Source: TA-20 sp035935115 (GTDB taxonomy: Archaea; Thermoproteota; Nitrososphaeria; Nitrososphaerales; Nitrosopumilaceae). Taken from it: a stretch of 64,000 nucleotides of DNA. Both the position numbers and the translations under genes were made by a program. Location of the stretch: NCBI GenBank assembly GCA_035935115.1, contig DASYXK010000005.1:1-64000 (forward strand), written 5' to 3'. The number at the start of each line of letters is the position of its first letter. Position 1 is the first letter of the stretch. Under the pieces are notes generated by a model. That model was not told the DNA's origin. It saw nothing but the letters and a program-made list of their open reading frames with translations, and searched no databases. This document shows positions 24,895 through 34,657 of this stretch, piece after piece.

Positions 24895-25893
24895 TTATTC
24901 TGTTGAATCAGGCCACATCATCTGACGCATTTTCTTACCCACTTGTTCTATTTGGTGAGCATCTACTTGCTTCATGTACCTGTCAAATGAGTTTTTGCCA
25001 TTTTTCTGATAATCACTTATCCATTCTTGATTGAATGTTCCATCTTGTATCATTTTGAGAACTTTTTTCATGTTTTCTTTTACATCTTTATTCATAACCA
25101 TAGGGCCTCTTGTCAGACCGCCATATCTTGCAGTCTCACTTACTCTTCGCCACATTCCGTTGATTCCATATCTTTGAATAAGATCAACAATTAGCTTTAA
25201 CTCATGTAAGACTTCAAAGTATGCAATTTCTGGCTGATAACCTGCCTCAACTAGAGTTTCAAAAGCATTTGTTACCATTGACGCACATCCTCCACAAAGA
25301 TCAGCTTGTTCACCAAACCAATCTGTCTCTACCTCTTCTTGGAATGTTGTTTCTATTATTCCAGCCCGAGTGCTACCAATTCCTTTTGCCAAGGCCAGAG
25401 TTCTGTCCCAAGCCATTTTGGTATAATCTTGATAAACTGCAACTATAGAAGGAGTACCAAATCCTTCAAGATATGTCTCTCTAACTTTGGAGCCAGGACC
25501 TTTTGGCGCAACCATAATTATATCAATATCTCCGGGTGCCTTTATCCACTCCCAATGAATTGCAGCCCCATGTGAAAATGACAATGCGTTTCCTACATTC
25601 AGATTAGGTTCAATTTGTTCACGAAAGACTTTGGCTTGGATCATGTCAGGAATTAATACGTGTACAATGTCAGCCTTTTCGCATGCTTTTGGAATAGATA
25701 ATACTTCGTGACCATCATCTTTTGCCTTTTTCCAGCTAGAACCACCTTCTTGTAGTCCAACTATAACATTTAGACCAGAATCTTTTAGGTTGTTTGCCTG
25801 TGCGTTTCCCTGAATGCCATAACCAATTACCGCAATGATTTGATTCTTTATAGGATCTAAACTTACGTCTGCGTCTTTCCAAGTTTTTGCCAT
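24895..25893 (-). CDS. ilvC: Ketol-acid reductoisomerase (class I)
   Basis: Second enzyme of valine, leucine and isoleucine synthesis; Mg2+ and NAD(P)H dependent. 332 residues. The N-terminal Rossmann domain has GYGIQGNAQANNL, and the knotted C-terminal domain has the acidic metal ligands in WFGEQADLCGG and FEVLHELKLIVDL. Length is normal for the short class I form. It stands alone, convergent with mcmA2. Confidence 0.96.
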   Translation of the reverse strand: MAKTWKDADVSLDPIKNQIIAVIGYGIQGNAQANNLKDSGLNVIVGLQEGGSSWKKAKDDGHEVLSIPKACEKADIVHVLIPDMIQAKVFREQIEPNLNVGNALSFSHGAAIHWEWIKAPGDIDIIMVAPKGPGSKVRETYLEGFGTPSIVAVYQDYTKMAWDRTLALAKGIGSTRAGIIETTFQEEVETDWFGEQADLCGGCASMVTNAFETLVEAGYQPEIAYFEVLHELKLIVDLIQRYGINGMWRRVSETARYGGLTRGPMVMNKDVKENMKKVLKMIQDGTFNQEWISDYQKNGKNSFDRYMKQVDAHQIEQVGKKMRQMMWPDSTE

Positions 25894-26213
25894 TTCCTGA
25901 CGGTTGAATTATTGCAAATATAATCGTACAAATTGAATACAATAATGTAAGACAGTAAGAAGTGAAAATGAACTGATTCCTGTAATGTAAATACCTCCAT
26001 GTAAAACATATGGAAGTTGGACAATAACTGTAAAACTTGTGGACATTTGAGGGAGGACCATAAAGGAACTGCCACCATATGTATAAAACAGGTAGGAAAA
26101 GATTTGAATCAAATTTGTGATTGTTGTTGGTTCGATGACGGTAAAACACATCAGTTACCAATAAAACCATTTTAGGTAAAATGTGCCCAAAAATTAGACC
26201 CAGAAAAAATATA
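25894..26213. other. Upstream region of ilvC
   Basis: 320 bp between ilvC and a small zinc-ribbon gene. Hydrophobic minus-strand frames exist here, but they overlap each other, lack a good start and look like by-products of base composition. No leader-peptide attenuator, riboswitch or RNA gene is recognisable. It presumably holds the ilvC promoter. Confidence 0.4.
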
Positions 26214-26333
26214 TCATATTATTAATTCTTTACCACATTTTGTACATCTTACAACTGTATCTTTTGCTTTTAATCGATCAAATTTTTTTGAACCGCATAC
26301 AGGACAAATGGGGCAAGATCTTATTTTTTCCAT
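26214..26333 (-). CDS. Small zinc-ribbon protein, 39 aa
   Basis: Minus-strand frame from ATG 26333 to TGA 26214. It has CPICPVCG near residues 7-14 and CTKCG near residues 30-34: two CxxC knuckles about 16 residues apart, a compact rubredoxin-like or RPA12-like zinc ribbon. The spacing and lysine content look real, and such mini zinc proteins recur in this phylum. Function unknown; nucleic-acid binding is possible. Confidence 0.65.
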   Translation of the reverse strand: MEKIRSCPICPVCGSKKFDRLKAKDTVVRCTKCGKELII

Positions 26334-26431
26334 GATATCTCACAGGGTAACGGATTCATTGTTCTCAAATTATAAATTCTACAGACTTGCCAAGAAATAG
26401 AGTTTATCAAATAGAAGTCTAGTAGAATATC

Positions 26432-26953
26432 ATGACAAAGATCGCATTTTCGTCAGACGAGGAATTAAACTTGGAATATTTGTATAACATAGGCGTATCA
26501 CATGCCAAACGTGGAAATCCGCGTGATGCAATATTTTATTTTGACAAAGTGCTATCTGTAGAACCAGAACACATGAACGCTCTAGTATACAAAGGAAATG
26601 CACTAGGCAAACTTGGAAAATATGATGATTCTATTACATGTTATGACAAAGTTTTAAAAAACAATCCCAATCACCAAATAGCCTTAATCAACAAAGGTCT
26701 AGCACTCCATTATCTAAAAAAATATGATCAAGCAATCTCATTTTATGATAAAATTCTAGAAAAAGACCCTCAAAATGCCAGTGTGCTTTACCACAAATCT
26801 TGCAGTAAGGCACTGCAAAAAAACTCTGAAGAAGCATTAACCATTTTAGAACAAGCTATCATGATAGATTCAGAGTATGGAATTAAAGCAGCAGGTGATC
26901 TTGATTTTGAGAGTCTACGTTCAGATCAAAGATTCAAAGCTTTAACGTCTTAG
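26432..26953 (+). CDS. Tetratricopeptide-repeat protein
   Basis: 173 residues with at least three TPR units (about 15-48, 49-82 and 83-116), showing the expected W/L-G-Y-A-F-A-P style positions, for example NALVYKGNALGKLGKYDDSITCYD. A fourth degenerate unit follows. It is a cytoplasmic protein-protein interaction scaffold with no catalytic domain. Start ATG 26432. The partner is not evident from its neighbours. Confidence 0.85.
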   Translation: MTKIAFSSDEELNLEYLYNIGVSHAKRGNPRDAIFYFDKVLSVEPEHMNALVYKGNALGKLGKYDDSITCYDKVLKNNPNHQIALINKGLALHYLKKYDQAISFYDKILEKDPQNASVLYHKSCSKALQKNSEEALTILEQAIMIDSEYGIKAAGDLDFESLRSDQRFKALTS

Positions 26954-26994
26954 ATCAATTCAATAAGAAAAAATAGCATTACAATAGAGATAAT

Positions 26995-27870
26995 TTGTTG
27001 AAAATAGGAATCATCGGAACTGGTTTTCTTGGAAAAGCTGTAGCCAAAAGGTTACTTGACACTAGATACAAGGTAATTGTTTATAATAGGACAAGAGACA
27101 AAACAGAATCTCTAAAAAACCTTGGCGCAATTGTTGCAAACACACCCAAGGATCTGGCACAAGAATGTGAACTTGTCATAACTATTGTAAAAGATGCTGA
27201 TGCGGTAGAATCTGTCTCATTTGATAAAAATGGCATCATTTATGGAAAGCATGACGGACTAACAGTTGCTGACATGAGTACAATAAATCCAATTTCTTCA
27301 AAAAAAATAGCAAAAAAATTTTTAGAAAACGAAATATCAATGATTGATACCCCAGTAATGGGCGGACCAAATCTTGCAGAAAAAGGCGAACTTGTAGTCA
27401 TGGTAGGAGGAAAAAAAGAAATCTATGAAAAACACAAACAGGTTTTTGATCACATTGGAAACAAGACATACTATTTGGGTGAAAACGGTTCAGGGCATGC
27501 AATGAAGCTTGCTATGAATTTGCAGATAGCAATGCTGGCCTTGGCATTATCGGAGGGAATTACACTGACAAAAAGAGCTGGATTAGATCCTAAATTGTTT
27601 CTAGATATTTTAAACTCAACTTATTTTAAAACTGGCATGAGCGTATTAAAAGGCCCCAAGATGATAAATGGAAATTTTGAACCTAGTTTTAGTTTGAAAA
27701 TGATGAAAAAGGATCTTGATACAATAAACACTACTGCAAAAGAACTCGGCATGTCTCTCCCAATGGCAACATTAGCAAATGAGATTTATCAAAACGCAAT
27801 TGCCAATGGTTTGGGTGAACTTGATTATACTGGAATTCTTGCATTTATAGAAAGAATAAGCAAGTTATAA
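26995..27870 (+). CDS. Beta-hydroxyacid dehydrogenase (3-hydroxyisobutyrate dehydrogenase family)
   Basis: 291 residues. The N-terminal Rossmann motif is GIIGTGFLGKAVAKRL, the substrate motif DTPVMGGPNLAEKG matches the DxPVSGG signature, and the catalytic Lys lies in GHAMKLAMNLQIA. The all-alpha C-terminal domain is complete. Family members reduce small semialdehydes such as succinic, malonic, glyoxylic or methylmalonic semialdehyde. In a 3HP/4HB-cycle organism a semialdehyde reductase role is attractive but unproven. Start TTG at 26995 or 26998. Confidence 0.85.
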   Translation: MLKIGIIGTGFLGKAVAKRLLDTRYKVIVYNRTRDKTESLKNLGAIVANTPKDLAQECELVITIVKDADAVESVSFDKNGIIYGKHDGLTVADMSTINPISSKKIAKKFLENEISMIDTPVMGGPNLAEKGELVVMVGGKKEIYEKHKQVFDHIGNKTYYLGENGSGHAMKLAMNLQIAMLALALSEGITLTKRAGLDPKLFLDILNSTYFKTGMSVLKGPKMINGNFEPSFSLKMMKKDLDTINTTAKELGMSLPMATLANEIYQNAIANGLGELDYTGILAFIERISKL

Positions 27871-27879
27871 AAATAAAAA

Positions 27880-29109
27880 TCAACTTTCTTCTGGAGGTTT
27901 TATTTTTCTAAAATTAACATAAACACCAATATCATAAACAATTTTTAATAAACCTCCCACAACAAACGGTGCAGAAAGTGACAACGATTGTATTATTGCA
28001 CCTGCAAGAGATGGACTAACTGCTTGTGCTATGTTTCTTGAAGTATTAGTTATACCAGCAGCAGCTATTCTTTCATCCTCATTGACTACAGCCACAATGT
28101 ATGACTGTCTGGCTGGAACATCCATTTGAGATAGACTCATTCTTGCAAGGAATATCCCAATTGCTATTGGAAACGTAGGAGCAAACGCTAGTAATATCAA
28201 CAAAACATTGGACGGGATGTGGGTAAAGACCATCGTATTTATCAAACCAATCCTAGATGCAATTTTTGTTGCAAATAGAAATGAAAAAGCAGTTAGTGCC
28301 CCAGCAATAGAAAAAATATAAGATAGCATAGTCAAGTCTGCACCAAATGTTGAAAAGAACCAAAATGACACTATGCTTTGAATTACAAATCCTCCAGCAA
28401 AGGAATCGACTGCAAAAAGTGATGATAGTTTAGCGACAATTCCCTTAGATTTTGGAGAGATGGTGCGAACTGATGCAGTTTTAGCAATGCTTGGATCAAG
28501 TTCAATTTTCTTGGAGAGAAAAAGGTAGATTCCTATTACGGCAACAGCACAAATGCTATAAAAAAGAAAAAGTGTTCTGATTGATTCTACTTGATTTAGT
28601 CCGTATAGTTTTTGCGCATATTGAGGAAATCCTGAAAGTAAAACTCCTGCAGACATTGCAAATGTGCCAACCATGTTATAAATGGCAAAAATTGAATTTC
28701 TTTTTTTTATATCATTAACTGTTTGTGGAAGTATTGCTTGTTCTATGGACAAAAATGCACCAACCTCAGTTCCAGTTACGTTAATTGTTCCAATAAGAGC
28801 AGATGCAATTAATGCGACATAATTATTTGTCACAAGAAAGATTGCACCAGAAATAGCCATCAAGACAGCATAAATAATTAGAATTTTTTTTCTACCAATC
28901 TTGTCAGCATAAAAACTTGCAAATAGGTTAAAGATTACGCTGTTTACTAGTGTTGCAGTTAAAACTATGCCAATGAAGATTTCGTTAAATCCCATTAATT
29001 TCAAGTAAATTGCAAGAATTATACTAAGAAACCCATAGGAGAAAGTTCGGACTATTCTTGCAGTTAGGAGTAATTTACCGTCTCGTGAGACCCAATTAAG
29101 AAATGCCAT
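27880..29109 (-). CDS. Major facilitator superfamily transporter
   Basis: 409 residues with about twelve membrane helices. The loop after helix 2 has FYADKIGRKK, the MFS signature D-x-x-G-R-R/K. Resembles multidrug or sugar-type MFS proteins, but the substrate cannot be read from the sequence. Its ATG overlaps the metG stop (TAATG at 29107-29111), so the two are co-transcribed. Membrane protein of the cytoplasmic membrane. Confidence 0.85.
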   Translation of the reverse strand: MAFLNWVSRDGKLLLTARIVRTFSYGFLSIILAIYLKLMGFNEIFIGIVLTATLVNSVIFNLFASFYADKIGRKKILIIYAVLMAISGAIFLVTNNYVALIASALIGTINVTGTEVGAFLSIEQAILPQTVNDIKKRNSIFAIYNMVGTFAMSAGVLLSGFPQYAQKLYGLNQVESIRTLFLFYSICAVAVIGIYLFLSKKIELDPSIAKTASVRTISPKSKGIVAKLSSLFAVDSFAGGFVIQSIVSFWFFSTFGADLTMLSYIFSIAGALTAFSFLFATKIASRIGLINTMVFTHIPSNVLLILLAFAPTFPIAIGIFLARMSLSQMDVPARQSYIVAVVNEDERIAAAGITNTSRNIAQAVSPSLAGAIIQSLSLSAPFVVGGLLKIVYDIGVYVNFRKIKPPEES

Positions 29110-30758
29110 TACGCACCAAGTTTAGCTTTATGTTTTTCAATATCGGTCATCTCTACTTTTTTGAAAAGAGGAGACGATACCCCAATTTTATGATTAGTAG
29201 ATACTGCCAAGTCTGACATGGAATTCCATTTTTGTTCAGAGACTTTGCCAGTAAGATTGAGTTGCGTCCATATTTTTTCCGATGATTCTGGTAAAAATGG
29301 AAAAAGTGCAATTGCAATACTACAAACCGCGTTTACTGAAAGGTAAATGCAGTTGTTTGTCCCCTTTGCACCTTTCCACGGCTCTTTTTGTTGGAAATAT
29401 TGGTTAAAGTGGGCAGAAAATTCCAATATTCTTTTTAGCGCCTTATCCAGGTTGTTTTGTTCCATCAGTGAAGTCATATCATTTACTAGGTTTTCGATTT
29501 TGTTTTGTGCTTCTGTATCAGCAGAGTCAAATTCTTCTGTTTGTGGAACTATACCATTAACACTTTTTTGAGCAAAACCTAATGCACGGTTAACAAAATT
29601 ACCAAGGTTTCCAATTAGCTCAGAATTTATTCTTGCAGAAAATTCTTCCCAATCAAAATTAAGATCATCTTGACTGTGTGGTGTAATCAATGTCAAGTAA
29701 AATCTCAGATAATCAGCAGGATAAAAACTAAGAAAGTCTTTAAGCCCAATATACCAATTTCTGCTCTTTGATATTTTTTTTGCCTGCAACATCAGATGCC
29801 CTCTTGTTGGGATGTAATCTGGCAACTTGTACTCATTTTTTATTCCAATTCTCATTGCAGGTAAAAACAGGTAATGATGATATACAATGTCTTTTCCAAT
29901 AAAATGATAGATGTCTGCAGAGTTCCAAAATTGTTTTCCGTCAATTCCCTTATCAGTAAGGAATTTCATTGTAGAAGAAATGTATGCAAGGTGATTATCA
30001 AACCAGCCATAAAACACCTTACCTTCTGCTTCAGGAAGTGGAATTGGCACCCCCCAGTGTATATCACGTGTGATATCCCAGTCTGCAAGTCCATCTTTAA
30101 TCCAATTTTGAACGTATTTTTTGACATCTTTTTGAAGATAGGAATCTTCCTCTAACCATTGATTTAGTTCTTTTACAAAATTTGTCAGCTTGAAAAAATA
30201 ATGTTTTGTTTTTTCTTTGGTTGGTGGGTTTTTACATATTGAACAACGTGGATTTTCTATCTCTTCTGGAACTCTACCGCATTTTTCACAAAGATCAGAA
30301 TATTGATCCTCAGCTTTACAATATGGACATGTTCCAATCACATATCTATCTGGTAGGAATTTTTTATCGAATTTACAATAAAACTGAATGATTTCTTTTT
30401 CATAAATGTGCCCGTTTGCAAGTAGTTTTTTAAAGACATCCTGAACAAACACTATATTTTCAGGAGAACTTGTCCTGTAAAAAAAATCAAAATTTATTCC
30501 AAGCGCAGTAAAATCTTCATAATCACGCTTGTTCCAAAACTTGACATATTCTTGAGGATCTTTTTGTTCTCTTTCTGACTGGATTAGAATTGGTGTACCA
30601 TAATCATCAGATGCACAGATATAGTAAGCTTCAACTCCCTTGAGTTTTAGAAATCGTGTTGTAATGTCAGCAGGCAAGTACGTAGAAGCAACATGTCCAA
30701 GATGAATCTCGCCATTTGCATATGGAAGTGCGCTAGTAATAATTGCCTTATTGCTCAT
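29109..30758 (-). CDS. metG: Methionyl-tRNA synthetase
   Basis: Charges tRNA-Met. 549 residues. HIGH-type motif in ALPYANGEIHLGH, KMSKS-type in KKISKSRN, and a connective peptide with paired zinc knuckles (CPYC, CEKCG, CSIC). The anticodon-binding helical domain follows. There is no C-terminal EMAP/Trbp111 domain, so it may rely on a separate protein or act without one. ATG 30758. It is upstream of the MFS gene with a 1-nt overlap and about 30 bp from ahcY upstream, so methionine-cycle functions cluster. Confidence 0.96.
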   Translation of the reverse strand: MSNKAIITSALPYANGEIHLGHVASTYLPADITTRFLKLKGVEAYYICASDDYGTPILIQSEREQKDPQEYVKFWNKRDYEDFTALGINFDFFYRTSSPENIVFVQDVFKKLLANGHIYEKEIIQFYCKFDKKFLPDRYVIGTCPYCKAEDQYSDLCEKCGRVPEEIENPRCSICKNPPTKEKTKHYFFKLTNFVKELNQWLEEDSYLQKDVKKYVQNWIKDGLADWDITRDIHWGVPIPLPEAEGKVFYGWFDNHLAYISSTMKFLTDKGIDGKQFWNSADIYHFIGKDIVYHHYLFLPAMRIGIKNEYKLPDYIPTRGHLMLQAKKISKSRNWYIGLKDFLSFYPADYLRFYLTLITPHSQDDLNFDWEEFSARINSELIGNLGNFVNRALGFAQKSVNGIVPQTEEFDSADTEAQNKIENLVNDMTSLMEQNNLDKALKRILEFSAHFNQYFQQKEPWKGAKGTNNCIYLSVNAVCSIAIALFPFLPESSEKIWTQLNLTGKVSEQKWNSMSDLAVSTNHKIGVSSPLFKKVEMTDIEKHKAKLGA

Positions 30759-30788
30759 TAGGTGTGTAAAGTGTGAGGCGAATTTAAG

Positions 30789-32030
30789 CTATCCCCAACT
30801 CTTGGCATATTTTATCTGAGCTGGTGTTGGCTTGTCAGTTTTGACATCCATCGCATTTAGAGCATCAACTGCAATTTGCGTATCTATCTCTTGTGGAACC
30901 GTTATTACCTTCTTTCCAATTTTTTTGTGATTTTTTGCTATGTGTATCATGGAAAGAAGTTGATTTGAAAATGATTGTGCCATTACTTCTGGAGGATGTC
31001 CTTCTGCTGCAACTAAATTTGCAATTCTGCCTTTCCCTATAAGATAAACGCGTTTTCCATTTTTCAAAAGACATTCATCAAGATTAGGTCTAACTTGTTT
31101 AACGGATTTGGATTCATTAAGTAAAAAGTGTGCGTCTACTTCAACATCAAAGTGACCAACGTTTCCCATTATTGCACCTTCTTTCATTTTCAAAATGTGT
31201 TCTTTTCTTATCACTCCAGTTTGTCCTGTAGCAGTGATAAAAATATCACCAATCTTTGCAGCTTCAGACATTGGAAGTACTTCGTAACCATCCATGTGAG
31301 CTTCTAAGGCTCTAACTGGGTCTACTTCTGTAACAAAAACTTTGGAGCCCATTCCATTTGCTCTTGATGCTACACCTCTTCCTACCCATCCGTATCCAGC
31401 TACAACAACACGTTTTCCTGCAAAAAGCAAATTCATAGATCTAAGGTAGCCATCAATTGTGCTCTGACCAGTTCCATATCTATTATCAAACATGTGTTTT
31501 GTGTATGCATCATTTACTGCAATAACTGGATATCGGAGTTTTTTCTGATTTGCCAGGGCTTTTAGTCTGATAACACCAGTAGTGGTTTCTTCAGTTCCAC
31601 CCATTATTTTTAGAGATGAAAACTTTGAGCTGCCATGAACTTTGCTGTGACAATCAGAACCATCATCAGTTAGAATTTGAGGTTTGTGACTGAGCATTTG
31701 TTCAATGCACCAATCATATTCTTCGGTAGTTTGGCCTTCCCAAGCATAAATATTAATTCCATTTTCATCAAGAAAAGCTGCAATATCATCTTGTGTAGAA
31801 AGTGGGTTTGCACCACATACACTTACTTCAGCTCCAAGTTCTTTTGCACCCATAATCAATACCGAAGTCTCTTTTGTAATGTGTAAACAAATCCCAAGTC
31901 TAATACCTCGTAATGGTTGTGATCGCTTGAGACGATTAACAGTATTTGTAAGAATTTTCATGTGGTTTTTAGCCCATTCGTATGATGTCTTACCTTGTTC
32001 TGCGAGGCTTGGATCCTTTACTTTACCCAT
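30789..32030 (-). CDS. ahcY: Adenosylhomocysteinase
   Basis: Hydrolyses S-adenosylhomocysteine to adenosine and homocysteine, keeping methylation reactions going. 413 residues, the short archaeal form. NAD-binding motif GYGWVGRGVASRANGMGS; active-site Lys/Asp region DAYTKHMFDNRYGTGQS; GNVGHFDVEVD. ATG 32030. Downstream is metG, which fits a methyl-cycle unit. Cytoplasmic tetramer by family. Confidence 0.95.
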   Translation of the reverse strand: MGKVKDPSLAEQGKTSYEWAKNHMKILTNTVNRLKRSQPLRGIRLGICLHITKETSVLIMGAKELGAEVSVCGANPLSTQDDIAAFLDENGINIYAWEGQTTEEYDWCIEQMLSHKPQILTDDGSDCHSKVHGSSKFSSLKIMGGTEETTTGVIRLKALANQKKLRYPVIAVNDAYTKHMFDNRYGTGQSTIDGYLRSMNLLFAGKRVVVAGYGWVGRGVASRANGMGSKVFVTEVDPVRALEAHMDGYEVLPMSEAAKIGDIFITATGQTGVIRKEHILKMKEGAIMGNVGHFDVEVDAHFLLNESKSVKQVRPNLDECLLKNGKRVYLIGKGRIANLVAAEGHPPEVMAQSFSNQLLSMIHIAKNHKKIGKKVITVPQEIDTQIAVDALNAMDVKTDKPTPAQIKYAKSWG

Positions 32031-32110
32031 ATTGAAGAGTCAAATATGAGGGCTATAAAATAGTATCACAATAACAATCTAAATATTGATCAAAATTTTG
32101 TTTTAGATTA

Positions 32111-32413
32111 ATGCCATGGAAAAAAGTCGCAGAAAAAAATGACATTGCACTAGGAAAAGGCAAAGAGTTTTTAGTTGATGGAAAACGTATAGCGATCTTT
32201 AACCAAGATGGATTTCATGCACTAGATTCTATATGTGTTCATCAAGATGGTTCACTTGCACCTGGAAAGTTAGAAGGAGATATCGTTGAATGTCCATTAC
32301 ATTTTTGGCATTATAACATCAAAACAGGAGAATTACAGGACTACATCAAAGGAGTCAAGTTAAAAACTTACAACGTACAAGCAAAAAGCGACGGCATTTA
32401 CATCGATGTATGA
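32111..32413 (+). CDS. Rieske [2Fe-2S] ferredoxin
   Basis: 100-residue soluble Rieske protein. Cluster ligands are seen as CVHQDG (C-x-H) and CPLHFWHY (C-x2-H), about 17 residues apart, which is the Rieske ferredoxin pattern. It lacks a membrane anchor and an oxygenase domain, so it is probably an electron carrier for an oxygenase or reductase. It is divergent from ahcY with an 80-bp shared promoter region. Partner unknown. Confidence 0.92.
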   Translation: MPWKKVAEKNDIALGKGKEFLVDGKRIAIFNQDGFHALDSICVHQDGSLAPGKLEGDIVECPLHFWHYNIKTGELQDYIKGVKLKTYNVQAKSDGIYIDV

Positions 32414-32447
32414 TAAGTTTAATTCCATAATCTCAGTTTAAAAATTA

Positions 32448-33236
32448 TTGAATCAGGGTATCTTAGAAGAAATTACAAAGCAAGACTATGATTCCATACA
32501 AAATAAAATCGGGAAATTTCTTGTAGAAGAAGTATCTCAAAGACAGGCATTTGGAGTAATTTTTGGCTTGAGTGGCGGAATAGATTCAGCTGTTATTGCA
32601 GCATTATGTTCAAAATTTCTCAAAGACAAATCACTTGCACTCATAATGCCAGATTCAAAGGCCACGCCTAAAATTGATACAGAAGACGCAATAAAACTTG
32701 TGGACAAGACAGGTATTGAATACAAGTTAATTGATATTGGTCTTATCAATAATGAATATTCAAAGTATCTAGAACCAAATCCATTCTCGTTTGGAAATCT
32801 CAGTGCAAGAATTAGAGCAAACATTTTGTACTATTATGCAAATGCTAGAAAATATCTAGTACTAGGTTCTAGTGATAAAAGCGAATTTCTCATAGGATAT
32901 TTTACAAAATTTGGGGATGGTGCATCTGATTTGTTACCTATCGCATCACTTTACAAAACTCAGATTAGACAATTTGCAAAATTTCTTGGAATTTCTGATT
33001 CCATAATATCAAAGAAAAGCAGCCCCGGTCTCTGGGAAGGACACGTTGCAGAAGCTGAAATCGGTCTAAATTATGAAGAGATTGATGTAATCCTCCATTG
33101 TATATTTGATAAAAATTTTTCAATTCAGGAGACAGTCAAACTTACTGGAATTGATAATTTAGCTGTTGATAAAATCTACAAAATGTACAAAAATAACGAA
33201 CACAAGAGAATAACACCCAAGATTTGTCAGATATAA
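32448..33236 (+). CDS. nadE: NH3-dependent NAD+ synthetase
   Basis: Last step of NAD synthesis: amidation of deamido-NAD using ATP and ammonia. 262 residues, with the PP-loop FGLSGGIDSAVIAALC and GSSDKSEFLIGYFTKFGDGASDLLPI. There is no N-terminal glutaminase domain, so ammonia is used directly, which suits an ammonia oxidiser. The start is TTG at 32448. It lies 17 bp before cysS in the same direction, a likely operon. Confidence 0.95.
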   Translation: MNQGILEEITKQDYDSIQNKIGKFLVEEVSQRQAFGVIFGLSGGIDSAVIAALCSKFLKDKSLALIMPDSKATPKIDTEDAIKLVDKTGIEYKLIDIGLINNEYSKYLEPNPFSFGNLSARIRANILYYYANARKYLVLGSSDKSEFLIGYFTKFGDGASDLLPIASLYKTQIRQFAKFLGISDSIISKKSSPGLWEGHVAEAEIGLNYEEIDVILHCIFDKNFSIQETVKLTGIDNLAVDKIYKMYKNNEHKRITPKICQI

Positions 33237-33253
33237 AATACAAGTGATTTGAT

Positions 33254-34657
33254 TTGAAAATTTTTGATACCCTGACAGCAAGAGAAGAAGAGCTTGATGC
33301 ATCAGGAATTGTTAGAATTTATGTTTGTGGTGTCACTGTGTATGATGAAAGTCACATAGGCCATGCAAGAACCATCATAGTGTTTGATACACTAAGAAGA
33401 TTCCTGGAATCATGTGAAATCAAAGTCAAATTCATTCAAAATTTTACAGATGTAGATGATAAAATAATAAATCGTGCAAAACAAGAAAATATTCCACCAT
33501 TAGAACTTAGCTCAAAGTTCATTATGCGTTATTTTGAGGATTTTGATAGACTAAATATCAAAAGAGCAGACAATTATCCTAAAGCAACAGATCACATACA
33601 AGAAATGATAGAGTTAATCAAGAGTCTCATAGAGAAAAATTTTGCATATGTATCAAAAAATGGCGCATATTTTTCGGTATCAAAGTTCAAAGAATATGGA
33701 AAACTTTCAAAAAAGAAGATAGAAGATCTAGTGTCAGGAGCAAGAATTGAAGTTGATGAAACAAAAAATGATCCCTTAGATTTTGCATTGTGGAAGTTTG
33801 CAAATGACGAGCCAAAATGGCAAAGCCCGTGGGGAGATGGAAGACCTGGTTGGCACATCGAGTGCTCTGCTATGAGTCTCAAATATCTTGGTGAGAATTT
33901 TGAAATTCACGGTGGAGGAAGAGATCTCATTTTCCCTCATCATGAAAATGAGATTGCACAGTCTGAATCGTATACTGGGAAAAATTTTGCTAAAATCTGG
34001 ATGCATGCAGGCATGGTAACAATAAACGGTGAAAAAATGTCAAAGTCACTAGGTAACACAAAGTCAATTGAACACGTCTTAAAAAACTGGGGGCCAAACA
34101 TAATCAGGTTATTTTGTCTTTCAGGACATTATTCCAAACCAATCGATTACTCAGAGGATGCCCTTAAAGAGACGATAATAAAATGGCGTCAGGCTGAAAA
34201 CTGTTATTTTGAATTAGTTGATGCACCAGAAAAACCAGATACACAAAATAGGCTTAAATTTTTTGAGGAAATGTCAATTAACATCAAAAAAGAATTTGAC
34301 GATGCGTTAAAGTCTAATTTTAATACACCATTAGCACTTGGGGTATTTTTCAAATTCGTAAAAGAGTTAAACAATCTTGCTGCATCAGAAAGCCTTACTA
34401 GAACCATTTCTAATATTGTTCTTCCTACTCTTAAAATGATGTTAGAAGTTTTAGGATTAAAAATTATAGAAATTACTGATAAAGAAAAAACCATTGTAGA
34501 AGACCTAATTAAAAAAAGAAATTTGTTCAGAGAACAAAAACAATATCAAAAAGCTGACGAGGTTAGAAAACAGATATCTGATATGGGCATAGTGTTAATT
34601 GATCATAAGACCAGAACTCTTTTGTTAAAACAAGAAAAAATAGGTGTAGAAATTTAG
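33254..34657 (+). CDS. cysS: Cysteinyl-tRNA synthetase
   Basis: Charges tRNA-Cys. 467 residues: zinc-binding CGVTVYDESHIGHAR with the HIGH motif, WHIECSAMS and HHENEIAQSE that complete the zinc site, and KMSKSLGN. The C-terminal helical domain is complete. TTG start at 33254. The stop overlaps the convergent GTPase gene by 4 nt. Confidence 0.96.
   Translation: MKIFDTLTAREEELDASGIVRIYVCGVTVYDESHIGHARTIIVFDTLRRFLESCEIKVKFIQNFTDVDDKIINRAKQENIPPLELSSKFIMRYFEDFDRLNIKRADNYPKATDHIQEMIELIKSLIEKNFAYVSKNGAYFSVSKFKEYGKLSKKKIEDLVSGARIEVDETKNDPLDFALWKFANDEPKWQSPWGDGRPGWHIECSAMSLKYLGENFEIHGGGRDLIFPHHENEIAQSESYTGKNFAKIWMHAGMVTINGEKMSKSLGNTKSIEHVLKNWGPNIIRLFCLSGHYSKPIDYSEDALKETIIKWRQAENCYFELVDAPEKPDTQNRLKFFEEMSINIKKEFDDALKSNFNTPLALGVFFKFVKELNNLAASESLTRTISNIVLPTLKMMLEVLGLKIIEITDKEKTIVEDLIKKRNLFREQKQYQKADEVRKQISDMGIVLIDHKTRTLLLKQEKIGVEI

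Noticed and set aside
25909..26151. Hydrophobic minus-strand frame of about 80 residues upstream of ilvC
   Set aside because: Overlapping hydrophobic frames in two registers, no ribosome-binding site or recognisable domain; looks like composition of an AT-rich spacer.
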